Notes: generated by a model not told the origin, from the sequence alone. Numbered from the stretch's first letter, positions 24,764-37,848 are shown. The stretch is DNA of 64,000 nucleotides from Spongiactinospora sp. TRM90649 (GCF_029382225.1 NZ_JARLTC010000009.1:229400-293399); one strand, 5' to 3'. Numbers and translations: made by a program.

Positions 24764-25905
24764 CCGGAGCGGCCGCAGCGCGCCGCCAGTAGGCGGGCGG
24801 CCTCGCGTATGTCGTCCTCAGTGGTACCGCGGCCGAGGGACAGGCGGATGGCGGACGCGGCGCGGACGTGTGGGACGCCCATGGCGATCAGCACCGGTGA
24901 CGGCGCGGTGGCGCCCTCGTGGCAGGCCGAGCCGGTGGAGGCGGCGATCTCGGGGACGGTGGCCAGCAGGGCCCGGCCGTCCGTGCCGTCGATGCTCACG
25001 TTGAGGGTGCCGGGGAGGCGTTCGCCGGGGTGGCCGTTGAGGTGCACGCGTCCGGGCAGCAGCGCGGCGAGTTCGTCGTGCAGCAGGTCGCGTAGCCGGG
25101 CGAGGCGGGGGCCGTCGTCCAACACGGCCTTGGCCGCGATCTCGGCGGCGACGCCGAGGGCCGCGATCCACGGCACGTTCTCGGTGCCGGCGCGCAAGCC
25201 GCCCTCCTGCCCGCCGCCGGGCACTACCGGCAGCATGGGCGTACCGCTGCGCACGTAGAGGGCGCCGACGCCCTTGGGGGCGTACATCTTGTGGCCGGCC
25301 AGGGTGAGCAGGTCCACGCCGAGGTCGGTGACGTCGATGGGGACCTTGGCGACGCTCTGCGCGGCGTCGGTGTGGAAGACCGCTCCGGCGCGCCGGGCGG
25401 CGGCGGCCAGGGCGCGGATCGGCTGGAGGGTGCCGGTCTCGCCGTTGGCGTGGGCGATCGTCACCAGGGCGGTTCGGCGGCTGAGCGCGGCCTGGAGGTC
25501 GGCGACGGCGACGCGTCCGGCCGCGTCCACCGGGAGCAAGGCCGTGGTGAAGCCGTCGGCCGCCAGGGCGCGGCAGGCCTCCAGGACGGCGGGGTGCTCG
25601 GTCGGCTGGGTGACGATCTCGGTACGGCCGGAGCCGCGCAGCGCGAGCGCCGCGCCCCGGATGGCCAGCGTGTCGCTCTCGGAGCCCCCGCCGGTGAAGA
25701 CGATCTCGCCGGGTGCGGCCCCGAGCAGCGCGGCGACCTGGTCGCGGGCGCGGGCGACGGCCCGGCGGGGCGTCTCGCCGTACGCGTGGGCGCTGGCGGG
25801 GTTGCCGAAATGCGTGGTCAGGTACGGCAGCGCCGCCTCGGCCGCCCTCGGGTCCACGGGGGTGGTGGCGTTGTGGTCCAGGTAGATCGGCACGGGCATG
25901 GTCAT
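24760..25905 (-). CDS. Cysteine desulfurase (NifS/IscS family)
   Basis: A 381-residue PLP enzyme that takes sulfur from cysteine to form a persulfide for Fe-S clusters or thio-modification. The N-terminal IYLDHNATTPVDPR, the HANGETGTLQPI and DAAQSVAKVPIDV stretches, the PLP lysine in LTLAGHKMYAPKG and the catalytic cysteine loop STGSACHEGATAPSPVL are all present. Length is normal. No iscU, thiI or mnmA partner is adjacent. The two close start codons (25905 and 25899) cannot be separated. It is divergent from the SRPBCC gene. Confidence 0.93.
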   Translation of the reverse strand: MTMPVPIYLDHNATTPVDPRAAEAALPYLTTHFGNPASAHAYGETPRRAVARARDQVAALLGAAPGEIVFTGGGSESDTLAIRGAALALRGSGRTEIVTQPTEHPAVLEACRALAADGFTTALLPVDAAGRVAVADLQAALSRRTALVTIAHANGETGTLQPIRALAAAARRAGAVFHTDAAQSVAKVPIDVTDLGVDLLTLAGHKMYAPKGVGALYVRSGTPMLPVVPGGGQEGGLRAGTENVPWIAALGVAAEIAAKAVLDDGPRLARLRDLLHDELAALLPGRVHLNGHPGERLPGTLNVSIDGTDGRALLATVPEIAASTGSACHEGATAPSPVLIAMGVPHVRAASAIRLSLGRGTTEDDIREAARLLAARCGRSG

Positions 25906-25964
25906 GCCTCAGACGATAGGCGGCGGATAGGCGGGACGACCTCTCGCCGCCCCCGCATCCCGCA

Positions 25965-26002
25965 TTGACAAATTCCATTTTTACGTACAAACTCTCTTGT
26001 AC
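25965..26002. promoter_or_regulatory. Promoter region with GTACAA / TTGTAC inverted repeat
   Basis: A TTGACA hexamer lies at 25965-25970. GTACAA (25985-25990) and TTGTAC (25997-26002) form a perfect 6-bp inverted repeat with a 6-base spacer, ending 22 bases before the SRPBCC start codon. Position suits a repressor site over the promoter. The element is AT-rich compared with its surroundings. No regulator gene is adjacent. Confidence 0.5.
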
Positions 26003-26024
26003 ATCAACCGAACGGGAGACCGAG

Positions 26025-26828
26025 ATGACCGACCTGATGAGCATGACCGCCCGTGCCGGAGCGAGCCGGGAGGACGTGCGCCGGGCGCTCACCGACGCCG
26101 CGGAGATGCGGATCTGGCTGGCCGACCACGCGGAGAGCGAGCTCCCCGAGCGATACGCCTTCTGGGGCGACCACGTCATCGAGGGCGCGGCCGCCCACCA
26201 GCGTCCGCTGGACCCCGAAGGCCACGACCTGCGCTTCGCATGGACCCTCGCCGGCCGCGAGACCATCGTCACCGTCGACCTGGCCGAAGAGAGCGCCACG
26301 AGCACGCTGATCACGCTCACGCAGACCGAGTTCGACCTGTACGACCCCGGCAGCCTCGGCATGCTGCAGACCTTCTGGGCGCTGGCCATCGCCAACCTGG
26401 TCGACCACCTGGAGGGCCGCCCCCTCACCTACAGGTGTGACTACACCTCGTCCGACCTGTCCGGCGGCATGGTCATCGCCGCCACCGCCGACCAGGTCTA
26501 CGACTCGCTGATCGACCCGGCCAAGGTCTCCCGGTGGTTCGGCTTCCCCGTGGAGATCGAGCCGAAGGTCGGCGGCAAGTACGGCATCGGCTCCATCGCC
26601 GCCCTCACCCCCGGCCGCTCCCTGACCGTGAGCTGGGGTCCGATGGGCACGACCACCTTCGACATCGACGAGTCGTCAGGTGCGACCACGCTCACCCTGG
26701 TCCAGGGCGGGTTCGACGAGTCGAACCCGCCGTACGCGGCCTGGGCGGGCACCATGTGCGGCATGGCCGAGGTGCGACGGCTGCACGAGCTGCCCGACTG
26801 GAACCCGATCTGGCAGGGCGAGCACTGA
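26025..26828 (+). CDS. SRPBCC-domain protein (AHSA1-like, two domains)
   Basis: A 267-residue protein with two START/Bet v1-type (SRPBCC) domains. The first spans residues ~5-140 (TARAGASREDVRRALTDAAE, the AHSA1-like FAWTLAGRETIVTV). The second spans ~150-265 (VIAATADQVYDSLIDPAKVS, FPVEIEPKVGGKYGIGSI). Such folds bind hydrophobic ligands, and relatives are often regulated with ArsR-type repressors, which is not the case here. ATG 26025 is preceded by GGGAG, so the longer frame from 25965 is excluded because it would run through the promoter. Ligand unknown. Confidence 0.82.
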   Translation: MTDLMSMTARAGASREDVRRALTDAAEMRIWLADHAESELPERYAFWGDHVIEGAAAHQRPLDPEGHDLRFAWTLAGRETIVTVDLAEESATSTLITLTQTEFDLYDPGSLGMLQTFWALAIANLVDHLEGRPLTYRCDYTSSDLSGGMVIAATADQVYDSLIDPAKVSRWFGFPVEIEPKVGGKYGIGSIAALTPGRSLTVSWGPMGTTTFDIDESSGATTLTLVQGGFDESNPPYAAWAGTMCGMAEVRRLHELPDWNPIWQGEH

Positions 26829-26845
26829 GCACAACAGACGGCCGG

Positions 26846-30816
<3,971 letters not shown>

Positions 30817-30850
30817 AGTCTTCACTACGTCACGAAGCCGGGGGTCACGC

Positions 30851-31663
30851 ATGCGGCATGCCTCACTACAGTTCGCGATCCTGGGACCGCTCGACGTCCG
30901 GCGCGGCGGCCGTCCCATCGTGGTCAACGCCGCCAAGCAGCGCATCATCCTGGCCACGCTGCTGCTGTCCGCCAACCGCGTGGTGCTGGCGGAAGACCTG
31001 ATGGAGCGGTTGTGGCAGTACCGCTTCCCGCGTGACGCCCGGGCCTCGTTGCAGACGCACGTGGCCCGGCTCCGCCGGGTACTCGGCGACGGGCACGACG
31101 GTCCCCAGACCATCCGCACGAGTCCGGGCGGCTACCTCATCCGGGTGGCCGCCGACGACCTCGACCTGCTGCGTTACCGCTGCCTCCTCGACCAGGCGTG
31201 CCGAGCCGAGACGGTGGGCGACCTGGCCGGGGAGGCCCGGCTGCTGCGCGAGGCGCTCGGGCTGTGGCGGGGCGCGGCCCTGGCCGACATCGCCTCCGAC
31301 TCGCTGATCCGCGACGAGGTGCCGCAGCTCACCGAGGAGTGGTTTCGCGCGCTGCACCGCCGCTTCGACGTCGAGCTGGCGCTGGGCAACCACGCCGAGA
31401 TCGTCGCGACGCTGCGCAGGCTGGTGCTGAAGCATCCGCTGCGCGAGCGGCTGTGCGGGCAGCTCATGATCGCGCTGTTCCGCTGCGGTCAGCAGGTCGA
31501 GGCGCTGAAGACCTACGCCTCGGTGTCGGCGGTGCTGCGCCAGGAGTACGGCCTCGACGTCGGCGACGAGCTGTCCGACCTGCACCGGGCCGTGCTGACG
31601 CGCGACCCGGCGCTGGCCACGGAGCACGGCTGGCATCGCAGTCTGGCCCGCCGCGCCCCGTAG
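30851..31663 (+). CDS. SARP-family transcriptional activator (first copy)
   Basis: A 270-residue pathway activator. Residues ~8-105 form the OmpR-like winged helix (FAILGPLDVRRGGRPIVVNA, AKQRIILATLLLSANRVV, DARASLQTHVARLRRVLG), followed by the bacterial transcriptional activation domain (BTAD) with RCLLDQACRAETVGDLAGEA and LRERLCGQLMIALFRCGQQV. SARPs bind heptamer direct repeats and recruit RNA polymerase. ATG 30851 has GGGGG seven bases upstream; another in-frame ATG upstream is less likely. It is only 34 bases past geosmin synthase and may be read from the same promoter. It is convergent with the methyltransferase gene. Confidence 0.92.
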   Translation: MRHASLQFAILGPLDVRRGGRPIVVNAAKQRIILATLLLSANRVVLAEDLMERLWQYRFPRDARASLQTHVARLRRVLGDGHDGPQTIRTSPGGYLIRVAADDLDLLRYRCLLDQACRAETVGDLAGEARLLREALGLWRGAALADIASDSLIRDEVPQLTEEWFRALHRRFDVELALGNHAEIVATLRRLVLKHPLRERLCGQLMIALFRCGQQVEALKTYASVSAVLRQEYGLDVGDELSDLHRAVLTRDPALATEHGWHRSLARRAP

Positions 31664-31668
31664 CCGCC

Positions 31669-32691
31669 TCATTCGGATCTGCTCGCCACCAGCACCCGGA
31701 AGGCCAGGCCGGGCACGTCGTGCCGCCGCCCGCCGGTGAAGCCGGCCCGGGTGAGCATCCGGTCGTAAGCCTCGATCGAGTGCACCTCACCTTCGAAGGT
31801 CCAGGCCAGCATCAGGATGGAGAACAGGTGCGGGGCGGGGTCGTCGGCCGGGTTCTCGTCGCCGAGGGTGAACCCGACCAGCACGATCTTGCCGTCCGGT
31901 CTGAGCGCCGGCGCGAGCCGGGCGAGCAGTTCGCCCGCCTTCTCCTCGGAGAAGTGGTGCAGCACGTTGGTGACCAGGATGACGTCGTACGGCCCGCCGA
32001 GCGGCACCTCGAACATGTCGCCGGGCACGTGGTGCACCCGGTCGGCCACGCCCGCCTGGTCGGCGTGCCGATCGACCTGGGTGAGCACGTTGGGCCAGTC
32101 GAGCGCCCACACCTGCGCCTGCGGGTTGCGCTGGGCGAGGGTCAGGCCGTACAGGCCGTGGCCGCAGGCCACGTCGAGCACGTCCATCGTGTCGCGCCCG
32201 CTCGCCCACGACTTGAGCGCGTCGGCGACCACGTCGGCGGTCGGCCTGGCGACGGCCACGGCGTAGGCGGCGAAGTCCTCCCAGTACTCGTAGCCGGGGG
32301 TCTCGGCGTGCACCTCCATGACCGTGCCGCCCCGGCGCACGGCGTCGTCGAGGCGTTTGAGCGCGTCCCACTCCCAGTCGCTGGACATCACCTTGACCAT
32401 GTCGCCCAGGTAGGCGGGGCTGCCGCTGACCAGCAGCGGTTCGGCGCCCGGCGGCAGCGCGTAGTGCCCGTCGCGCTCCTCTGCCAGGCCGACCGCGGCC
32501 AGCGCGTTGAGCAGGATGCGCATGCCCCGGGGCGCGCAGCCGAGGCCCCGCGCCACCGTGTCGGCGGAAGCGGGCCCGGCGGCCAGGTGGTCGAAGACGC
32601 CCATCGACACGGCCGTCTTGAGCAGGCTGGTCACCTTGTACGCCTGCATCATGCCGAACAGCGACTCGCGGCTGATCGCGACGCCTTTCAT
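31669..32691 (-). CDS. SAM-dependent O-methyltransferase
   Basis: A 340-residue class I methyltransferase of the type that methylates hydroxyls on polyketides and other aromatics. It has an N-terminal winged-helix dimerisation domain (AYKVTSLLKTAVSMGVFDHL, RGLGCAPRGMRILLNALAAV), SAM motif I VLDVACGHGLYGLTLAQ, and TNVLHHFSEEKAGELLARLA downstream. The active-site region has HH where many family members have HD/HDW. It begins within the end of the TcmI-like cyclase gene (ATGA), so cyclase and methyltransferase are co-translated. It probably acts on the same intermediate. Confidence 0.87.
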   Translation of the reverse strand: MKGVAISRESLFGMMQAYKVTSLLKTAVSMGVFDHLAAGPASADTVARGLGCAPRGMRILLNALAAVGLAEERDGHYALPPGAEPLLVSGSPAYLGDMVKVMSSDWEWDALKRLDDAVRRGGTVMEVHAETPGYEYWEDFAAYAVAVARPTADVVADALKSWASGRDTMDVLDVACGHGLYGLTLAQRNPQAQVWALDWPNVLTQVDRHADQAGVADRVHHVPGDMFEVPLGGPYDVILVTNVLHHFSEEKAGELLARLAPALRPDGKIVLVGFTLGDENPADDPAPHLFSILMLAWTFEGEVHSIEAYDRMLTRAGFTGGRRHDVPGLAFRVLVASRSE

Positions 32692-33041
32692 ACTGGCCGC
32701 CTCTCGGGCTCGTACCGGTAGAACTCCGTGGCCATGGCGTCGCGCGGGGAACGCCACGTGGTGGGGTCGTAGGGTTCGATGAACCGCGTCAGGTTCCGGC
32801 TCAGCTCCTGGAACTCCGCACGGTCGCGGACGTTCGCCATCGTCCGCCCGGCGGGCTGGTCGACCTCCATGTACTGGAAGTACAGGTCGCGGAAGGCGAA
32901 CAGGCTGCGGCTCACCACGCCGCCCAGCTCGGGCAGCGGGGTGCCGCGGTCCGATTCGTCGAAAAGCCGGGCCACCTCCGCGCGCTCGGCCGGGGCCCGC
33001 ATCCGGGCGACGATCAGGATCCGTTCGGTGCGCTTTTCCAT
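32688..33041 (-). CDS. TcmI-family polyketide cyclase-like protein
   Basis: A 117-residue ferredoxin-like alpha+beta barrel protein. The pattern RILIVARMRAPAERAEVARLFDES then LPELGGVVSRSLFAFRDLYFQYMEVD followed by FQELSRNLTRFIEPYDPTTW is that of TcmI-type aromatic polyketide cyclases, which close the later rings of type II polyketides. Length matches TcmI. It is the first gene of a two-gene operon with the O-methyltransferase. A set of SARP-type heptamers lies 75-100 bases upstream. No ketosynthase gene is nearby. Confidence 0.9.
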   Translation of the reverse strand: MEKRTERILIVARMRAPAERAEVARLFDESDRGTPLPELGGVVSRSLFAFRDLYFQYMEVDQPAGRTMANVRDRAEFQELSRNLTRFIEPYDPTTWRSPRDAMATEFYRYEPERRPV

Positions 33042-33114
33042 GCGCTTGCTTCTCCCCGAAGGTGTGGTTGCTCGCGGAGCGGAGAAACGCTCTGTTCAGG
33101 AGTCTGCGCGGTGG

Positions 33115-33143
33115 CTCTCGAAGGGCACTTGAGCGCGCTTGGA
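33115..33143 (-). promoter_or_regulatory. SARP-type heptamer repeats upstream of the cyclase-methyltransferase operon
   Basis: On the minus strand TCAAGTG (33126-33132) and TCGAGAG (33115-33121) are 11 bases apart, and a weaker copy TCCAAGC (33137-33143) continues the same 11-base phase. Eight bases after the last heptamer lies CAGACT, a possible -10 box. This layout matches known SARP-dependent promoters. The start of the cyclase gene is 74 bases downstream. Confidence 0.55.
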
Positions 33144-33243
33144 ACGCCGTCGCGCCGGACGACAGAGAGACGACAGCGGCACGTCAGGGGCGGGGACTAG
33201 AACAGCAGAGGGATCGTGACCGTGGCGGAAGCGGGGGTGGACG

Positions 33244-33993
33244 ATGCGTTTTCAGGTGCTCGGAACTCTTGAGGTGCAGGACGGCCCTCGGCGGATCACT
33301 CCCAACGCCCCCAAACAGCGCAGCGTGCTGGCGCTCCTGCTGTCGGCGGCCGGCGAGGTGGTGCCGACCGAGGTGCTGACCGAGGAGCTGTGGGAGGGCC
33401 GCCCGCCGCCGAGCGCGCGCACCACCTTGCAGACCTACGTGTACCAGTTGCGAAAACAGTTCGTGCGCAGCGCGGGCCCGACCGGGCTGCCCAGGCTGGT
33501 GACCAAGCACGGCGGCTACCTGCTGGTGATCCCGGACGGCGCGCTCGACGCCGTCGACTTCGAGCGGCTGGTCACCTCCGCCCGTGAGCTGCTGCGGGAG
33601 GGGCGCGCGGACGACGCGGCCGAGACGCTCGGCCGGGCGCTGGCGCTGTGGCACGGCCCGGCCCTGGCGGACGTGGTCACCGGCCCGAGGCTGGCCATCT
33701 ACCGCACCCGTCTGGAGGAGCTGCGCGTCCACGCGATCAAGCTCAAGATCGAGGCCCGGATGCGCGCCGGGCAGCACCAGGAGCTGATCGGCGAGCTGAA
33801 GGAGCTGACCACCGTCTACGAGCTGGACGAATGGTTCCATCTGAAGCTGATGGAGGCGCTGTCGCGGGCCGGGCGGCGGCACGAGGCGCTGGAGGTCTAC
33901 CAGCGCCTGCGCCGGATCCTGCACCGCGAGCTCGGGCTTGAGCCGAGCGGCGAGATGCGCGAGTTGCAGCGGGTGGTGCTGGCCGCCGGTTAG
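33244..33993 (+). CDS. SARP-family transcriptional activator (second copy)
   Basis: A 249-residue activator close in length to ActII-ORF4. The winged-helix domain (MRFQVLGTLEVQDGPRRITP, APKQRSVLALLLSAAGEVVP, SARTTLQTYVYQLRKQFV, GGYLLVIPDG) is followed by a BTAD (VDFERLVTSARELLREGRAD, QHQELIGELKELTTVYELDE, ALEVYQRLRRILHRELGLEP). It faces away from the cyclase operon and the gap holds SARP-type repeats. Together with the copy near 31 kb it gives two SARPs for one small cluster, suggesting a cascade or two inputs. Confidence 0.93.
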   Translation: MRFQVLGTLEVQDGPRRITPNAPKQRSVLALLLSAAGEVVPTEVLTEELWEGRPPPSARTTLQTYVYQLRKQFVRSAGPTGLPRLVTKHGGYLLVIPDGALDAVDFERLVTSARELLREGRADDAAETLGRALALWHGPALADVVTGPRLAIYRTRLEELRVHAIKLKIEARMRAGQHQELIGELKELTTVYELDEWFHLKLMEALSRAGRRHEALEVYQRLRRILHRELGLEPSGEMRELQRVVLAAG

Positions 33994-34015
33994 CGGCGGC
34001 CATCGGCGGCCCCGG

Positions 34016-34360
34016 CTATCGACACAGCGCGTAGATCACGTTCATCGCGGTCATCGTGCCGTTGGAGCGGTAGGGGTGCAGCTTGACCCGGTGCTCGACG
34101 TGCTCGGCGGTGCCCTCGAAGGCGCGGAACGACGGCTCGTCGACCCAGTCGCTCATGATGTAGTAGACGCTCTCCTCCTCGGCGCTGCGCAGCAGCCACT
34201 GGCCGATGTTGGCCGGGTTGCCGCCGATCACGCCGGAGGTGTCGTGCCAGACGCGTTCGAACTCCCGCTCCATGCCGGGGTGGATCTGCATGCGCAGCAT
34301 CACCCGGAAGACGGTGCCTTCCGCTGGTCTGCCTGAGACGACGGCCTCGGTCTGGGTCAC
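34016..34360 (-). CDS. Antibiotic biosynthesis monooxygenase-type (ABM) protein
   Basis: A 114-residue ferredoxin-like dimeric protein. FRVMLRMQIHPGMEREFERVW, ANIGQWLLRSAEEESVYYIM and SDWVDEPSFRAFEGTAEHVE form the ABM pattern. Cofactor-free members such as TcmH and ActVA-Orf6 oxidise anthrones to quinones with O2, which fits the anthrone-oxygenase-like neighbours. The GTG at 34360 has GAAAGGAG ten bases upstream. It lies 25 bases downstream of the DUF1772 gene on the same strand, so the two are one operon led by a SARP-type promoter. Confidence 0.87.
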   Translation of the reverse strand: MTQTEAVVSGRPAEGTVFRVMLRMQIHPGMEREFERVWHDTSGVIGGNPANIGQWLLRSAEEESVYYIMSDWVDEPSFRAFEGTAEHVEHRVKLHPYRSNGTMTAMNVIYALCR

Positions 34361-34385
34361 TGGGTGTCTCCTTTCGTGGGCGGGT

Positions 34386-34859
34386 TCACATGGCCTGCGC
34401 GAGCAGCGCGACTGCGGCCGAGGTGTTGAGGACGAGGGCGAGCACCGCGAAGGACGCCCGGGTCTGGTTCCATCGCGCCCAGCGCTCGCGGAAGGTCTCA
34501 AGGTCCCAGCCGGTCGGCATGGCGTCGGGGTCCTGCGCCATGATCCAGCGGTTCATCGGGACGTTCCGGGTGACGGAGATGCCGACCACGGTGATCGCCG
34601 CAAGCGCGGCGGCCAGGGTCAGCACCCGTACGGCGAGCGGCTGCACGGTGACGGCCACGACGACGTCGAGCACGACGGTGGACAGCAGGCAGATCGGCTG
34701 GAACGGGTCGTAGCGGGTGGCCCCGAAGGCGTGCGCCCGAACGTAGTCGGCCACGCCGAGGGTCCGGTAGAACGGCACGCTGCCCAGCAGGGTCCCGACC
34801 ATCACCCCGGCGGCGAGCCCGTTGGTGAGAAACGCCAGCGGTAACAGCAACTCGGTCAT
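34386..34859 (-). CDS. Anthrone oxygenase-like membrane protein (DUF1772), copy 1
   Basis: A 157-residue protein with four hydrophobic helices (LLLPLAFLTNGLAAGVMVGT, ICLLSTVVLDVVVAVTV, VLTLAAALAAITVVGISV, ASFAVLALVLNTSAAVALL) and the family signature TRNVPMNRWI. DUF1772 covers fungal anthrone oxygenases and small bacterial membrane proteins found in aromatic polyketide clusters. GGAGGGAG precedes ATG 34859. Copy 2 is divergent 168 bases away. The two share the NVPxNR motif and the following W-x-x-W-N pattern, so they look like diverged duplicates or two subunits of one enzyme. Confidence 0.82.
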   Translation of the reverse strand: MTELLLPLAFLTNGLAAGVMVGTLLGSVPFYRTLGVADYVRAHAFGATRYDPFQPICLLSTVVLDVVVAVTVQPLAVRVLTLAAALAAITVVGISVTRNVPMNRWIMAQDPDAMPTGWDLETFRERWARWNQTRASFAVLALVLNTSAAVALLAQAM

Positions 34860-34903
34860 CCGTCTCCCTCCGCGGGTGGGTGCAGCCCGATGGTCGTGCA
34901 GCG

Positions 34904-34932
34904 CGCTCGAAAAGCCCTCGAAAGGCACTCGA
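34904..34932 (-). promoter_or_regulatory. Triple SARP box for the DUF1772-ABM operon
   Basis: Reading the minus strand, the heptamers TCGAGTG (34926-34932), TCGAGGG (34915-34921) and TCGAGCG (34904-34910) are spaced exactly 11 bases apart with 4-base gaps. Eight bases further along (34903-34896) comes GACCAT, placed where SARP promoters carry a -10 box. The heptamers match the TCGAG-type consensus recognised by ActII-ORF4-like proteins. The start codon at 34859 follows. Confidence 0.78.
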
Positions 34933-34964
34933 ATTCGACGGCGGCCCGCCTGCCCCAGTGGCGT

Positions 34965-34996
34965 TCGAGTTCGCCTCAAGCCCGGCGCGGCAGGAT
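34965..34996 (+). promoter_or_regulatory. Double SARP box for the DUF1772-PNPOx-P450 operon
   Basis: On the plus strand TCGAGTT (34965-34971) and TCAAGCC (34976-34982) are 11 bases apart. After exactly eight bases comes CAGGAT (34991-34996), a plausible -10 box, and the GTG start at 35028 follows. This layout mirrors the array for the opposite operon in the same intergenic region. Confidence 0.68.
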
Positions 34997-35027
34997 GGCT
35001 TCCGGTGACCGGCGAAAGGATCAATAG

Positions 35028-35486
35028 GTGCTCGCCCGAATTATCACCACTGCGGTAATCGTCGGAAACGGGCTCGTGGCCGGCGTGCTGTTCAGTCACG
35101 CGATCGGCGTCTGGCCCGCCATGCGCGCCCTCGCGGCCGACCGCTACGTGGCGTTTCACAAGCTCATCGGCCGCGCCTACGACCCGCTGATGCCCATCAC
35201 GGTCATGGCCGCGACGGCCGGCGACGTGGTCCTCGCGGTCTACGCGGCCGACCAGCCGACGCGGGTCCTGTTCATCGCCTCGGCGGCCTTCCTGGTCGCC
35301 TCGGGCGTCGTTTCCCAGACCCGCAACGTGCCCATCAACCGGCGCGTCAAATCACTAGATCCCACCGCACTTCCCCCGGATTGGGTAGACGAGCGAGGCA
35401 AGTGGGAGAAGTGGAATTTCGTCCGAACGGCTTTCGCCGTTCTCGCCCTCATCGGAAACGCCGCCGCCGCGATTTCCGTCGCCTGA
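35028..35486 (+). CDS. Anthrone oxygenase-like membrane protein (DUF1772), copy 2
   Basis: A 152-residue protein with four hydrophobic segments (IITTAVIVGNGLVAGVLFSH, MPITVMAATAGDVVLAVYA, VLFIASAAFLVASGVVS, TAFAVLALIGNAAAAISV) and the signature TRNVPINRRV followed by KWEKWNFVR. It resembles copy 1 across its length. The GTG start follows GAAAGGA at a slightly long distance. It leads an operon with the PNPOx-like and P450 genes under a SARP-type promoter. Its likely role is oxidation of an aromatic intermediate or a membrane partner of the ABM protein. Confidence 0.82.
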   Translation: MLARIITTAVIVGNGLVAGVLFSHAIGVWPAMRALAADRYVAFHKLIGRAYDPLMPITVMAATAGDVVLAVYAADQPTRVLFIASAAFLVASGVVSQTRNVPINRRVKSLDPTALPPDWVDERGKWEKWNFVRTAFAVLALIGNAAAAISVA

Positions 35487-35515
35487 CGACGGCGACGGCG
35501 GCGAAAGGAGTGGAC

Positions 35516-35986
35516 ATGTCGTTGACCGGAGCCGCCCGCGCGGCGGCCCCCCAGCCCATCCGCGACGCCGGGCGGCGCAAGGCCGACGTGCTCGACACGC
35601 TGGTCAACTCCGGGCAGGTGTGGCTGGCCACCGGCGGCGCGTCCGGCGCCCACATGGTCCCGCTCGGCTGCGTGTGGGACGGCGCCCACCTGGTGATGGC
35701 CACCCGCGAGCGCCACCGCACGGTCCGCAACCTGCGGGAGAACCACCTGGCCCGCGCGGCGTTCGGCGATCCGGCCGACGTCGTGCTGATGGACGGTCCC
35801 GTCGAGATCGTCCCGCCGGACGGCCTGCCGTCCGGCGTCGCCGTCCCGCCCGGGCTGCCGCTCGACCCGGCACGCGTCCCCGGGTGCGTCTACCTCTTCC
35901 TGACCCCCCGGCGGGTGCTCGCCTGGCGGCACCGCGGCGAGATCCCCGACCGCACGCTGATGCGAGACGGCCGCTGGCTGGCCTGA
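35516..35986 (+). CDS. PNPOx-like / F420-type oxidoreductase family protein
   Basis: A 156-residue split-barrel protein. LVNSGQVWLATGGASGAHMV, PLGCVWDGAHLVMATRERHR, TVRNLRENHLARAAFGD and FLTPRRVLAWRH form the pattern of actinobacterial PNPOx-like proteins, some of which use F420 to reduce polyketides. ATG 35516 is preceded by GAAAGGAG. It follows DUF1772 copy 2 by 29 bases and precedes the P450 by 26, so it belongs to the same operon. Whether it binds FMN or F420 cannot be told from the sequence. Confidence 0.8.
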   Translation: MSLTGAARAAAPQPIRDAGRRKADVLDTLVNSGQVWLATGGASGAHMVPLGCVWDGAHLVMATRERHRTVRNLRENHLARAAFGDPADVVLMDGPVEIVPPDGLPSGVAVPPGLPLDPARVPGCVYLFLTPRRVLAWRHRGEIPDRTLMRDGRWLA

Positions 35987-36012
35987 CCGGCCCCCTCTCA
36001 GAAAGGACCGGC

Positions 36013-37218
<1,206 letters not shown>

Positions 37219-37272
37219 TCCGCTCCCCCTCGGCCGCCGATATGGTCGGTGGCGGAAGGGGGGTCACCGGCG

Positions 37273-37839
37273 ATGCGATCCGATCAGCCCCGCCTCGTGG
37301 TGGTCACCGGAGGACCGGGGTCGGGCAAGAGCACGCTGATCGACCTGCTGGCGGCCGGCGGCCACGCCCGGTCCGCCGAGGCCGGGCGGGCGATCATCCG
37401 CGACCAGACGGCGATCGGCGGCCCAGCGCTGCCGTGGGGCGACCGCGCGCTGTTCGCCGAGCTGATGCTCGGCTGGGAACTGCGGTCCTACCACGCGGCC
37501 CAGGAGACCGCCGGGCCGGTCTTCTTCGACCGGGGCGTCCCCGACGTGCTGGCCTACCTGCGTCTTGAGGGCCTGCCGGTCCCCGCCCACATGCGGCGGG
37601 CCGCCGAGCGGTTCCGCTACGCTCGCCGGGTGTTCCTGGCCCCGCCGTGGCCGGAGATCTACACGACGGACACCGAGCGCAAGCAGACCTACGAGGTGGC
37701 CGTCCAGACCTACGAGTCGGTGCGCGCCACCTACCTGGAGTACGGCTACGAGCCGGTGCCGCTGCCGCTCGTCCCGCCCCGCGAGCGCGCCGGGTTCGTA
37801 CTCCGCTCCCTTCCGGAAATCGTCGGTGGCGACCGGTAG
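37273..37839 (+). CDS. P-loop AAA-type ATPase/kinase-like protein
   Basis: A 188-residue protein of the AAA_28-like group. The P-loop VVVTGGPGSGKSTLIDLL is at residues ~10-27; AGRAIIRDQ, VFFDRGVPDVLAYLRLEGL, the W-containing APPWPEIYTTDTERKQTYE and a basic C-terminal region follow. The conserved WxEIYxxDxER(K) region is characteristic of predicted nucleotide or small-molecule kinases. GGAAGGGGGG lies upstream. The gap after the P450 is 54 bases, so it may be a separate unit. Substrate unknown. Confidence 0.83.
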   Translation: MRSDQPRLVVVTGGPGSGKSTLIDLLAAGGHARSAEAGRAIIRDQTAIGGPALPWGDRALFAELMLGWELRSYHAAQETAGPVFFDRGVPDVLAYLRLEGLPVPAHMRRAAERFRYARRVFLAPPWPEIYTTDTERKQTYEVAVQTYESVRATYLEYGYEPVPLPLVPPRERAGFVLRSLPEIVGGDR

Positions 37840-37848
37840 CGTGAGCGC

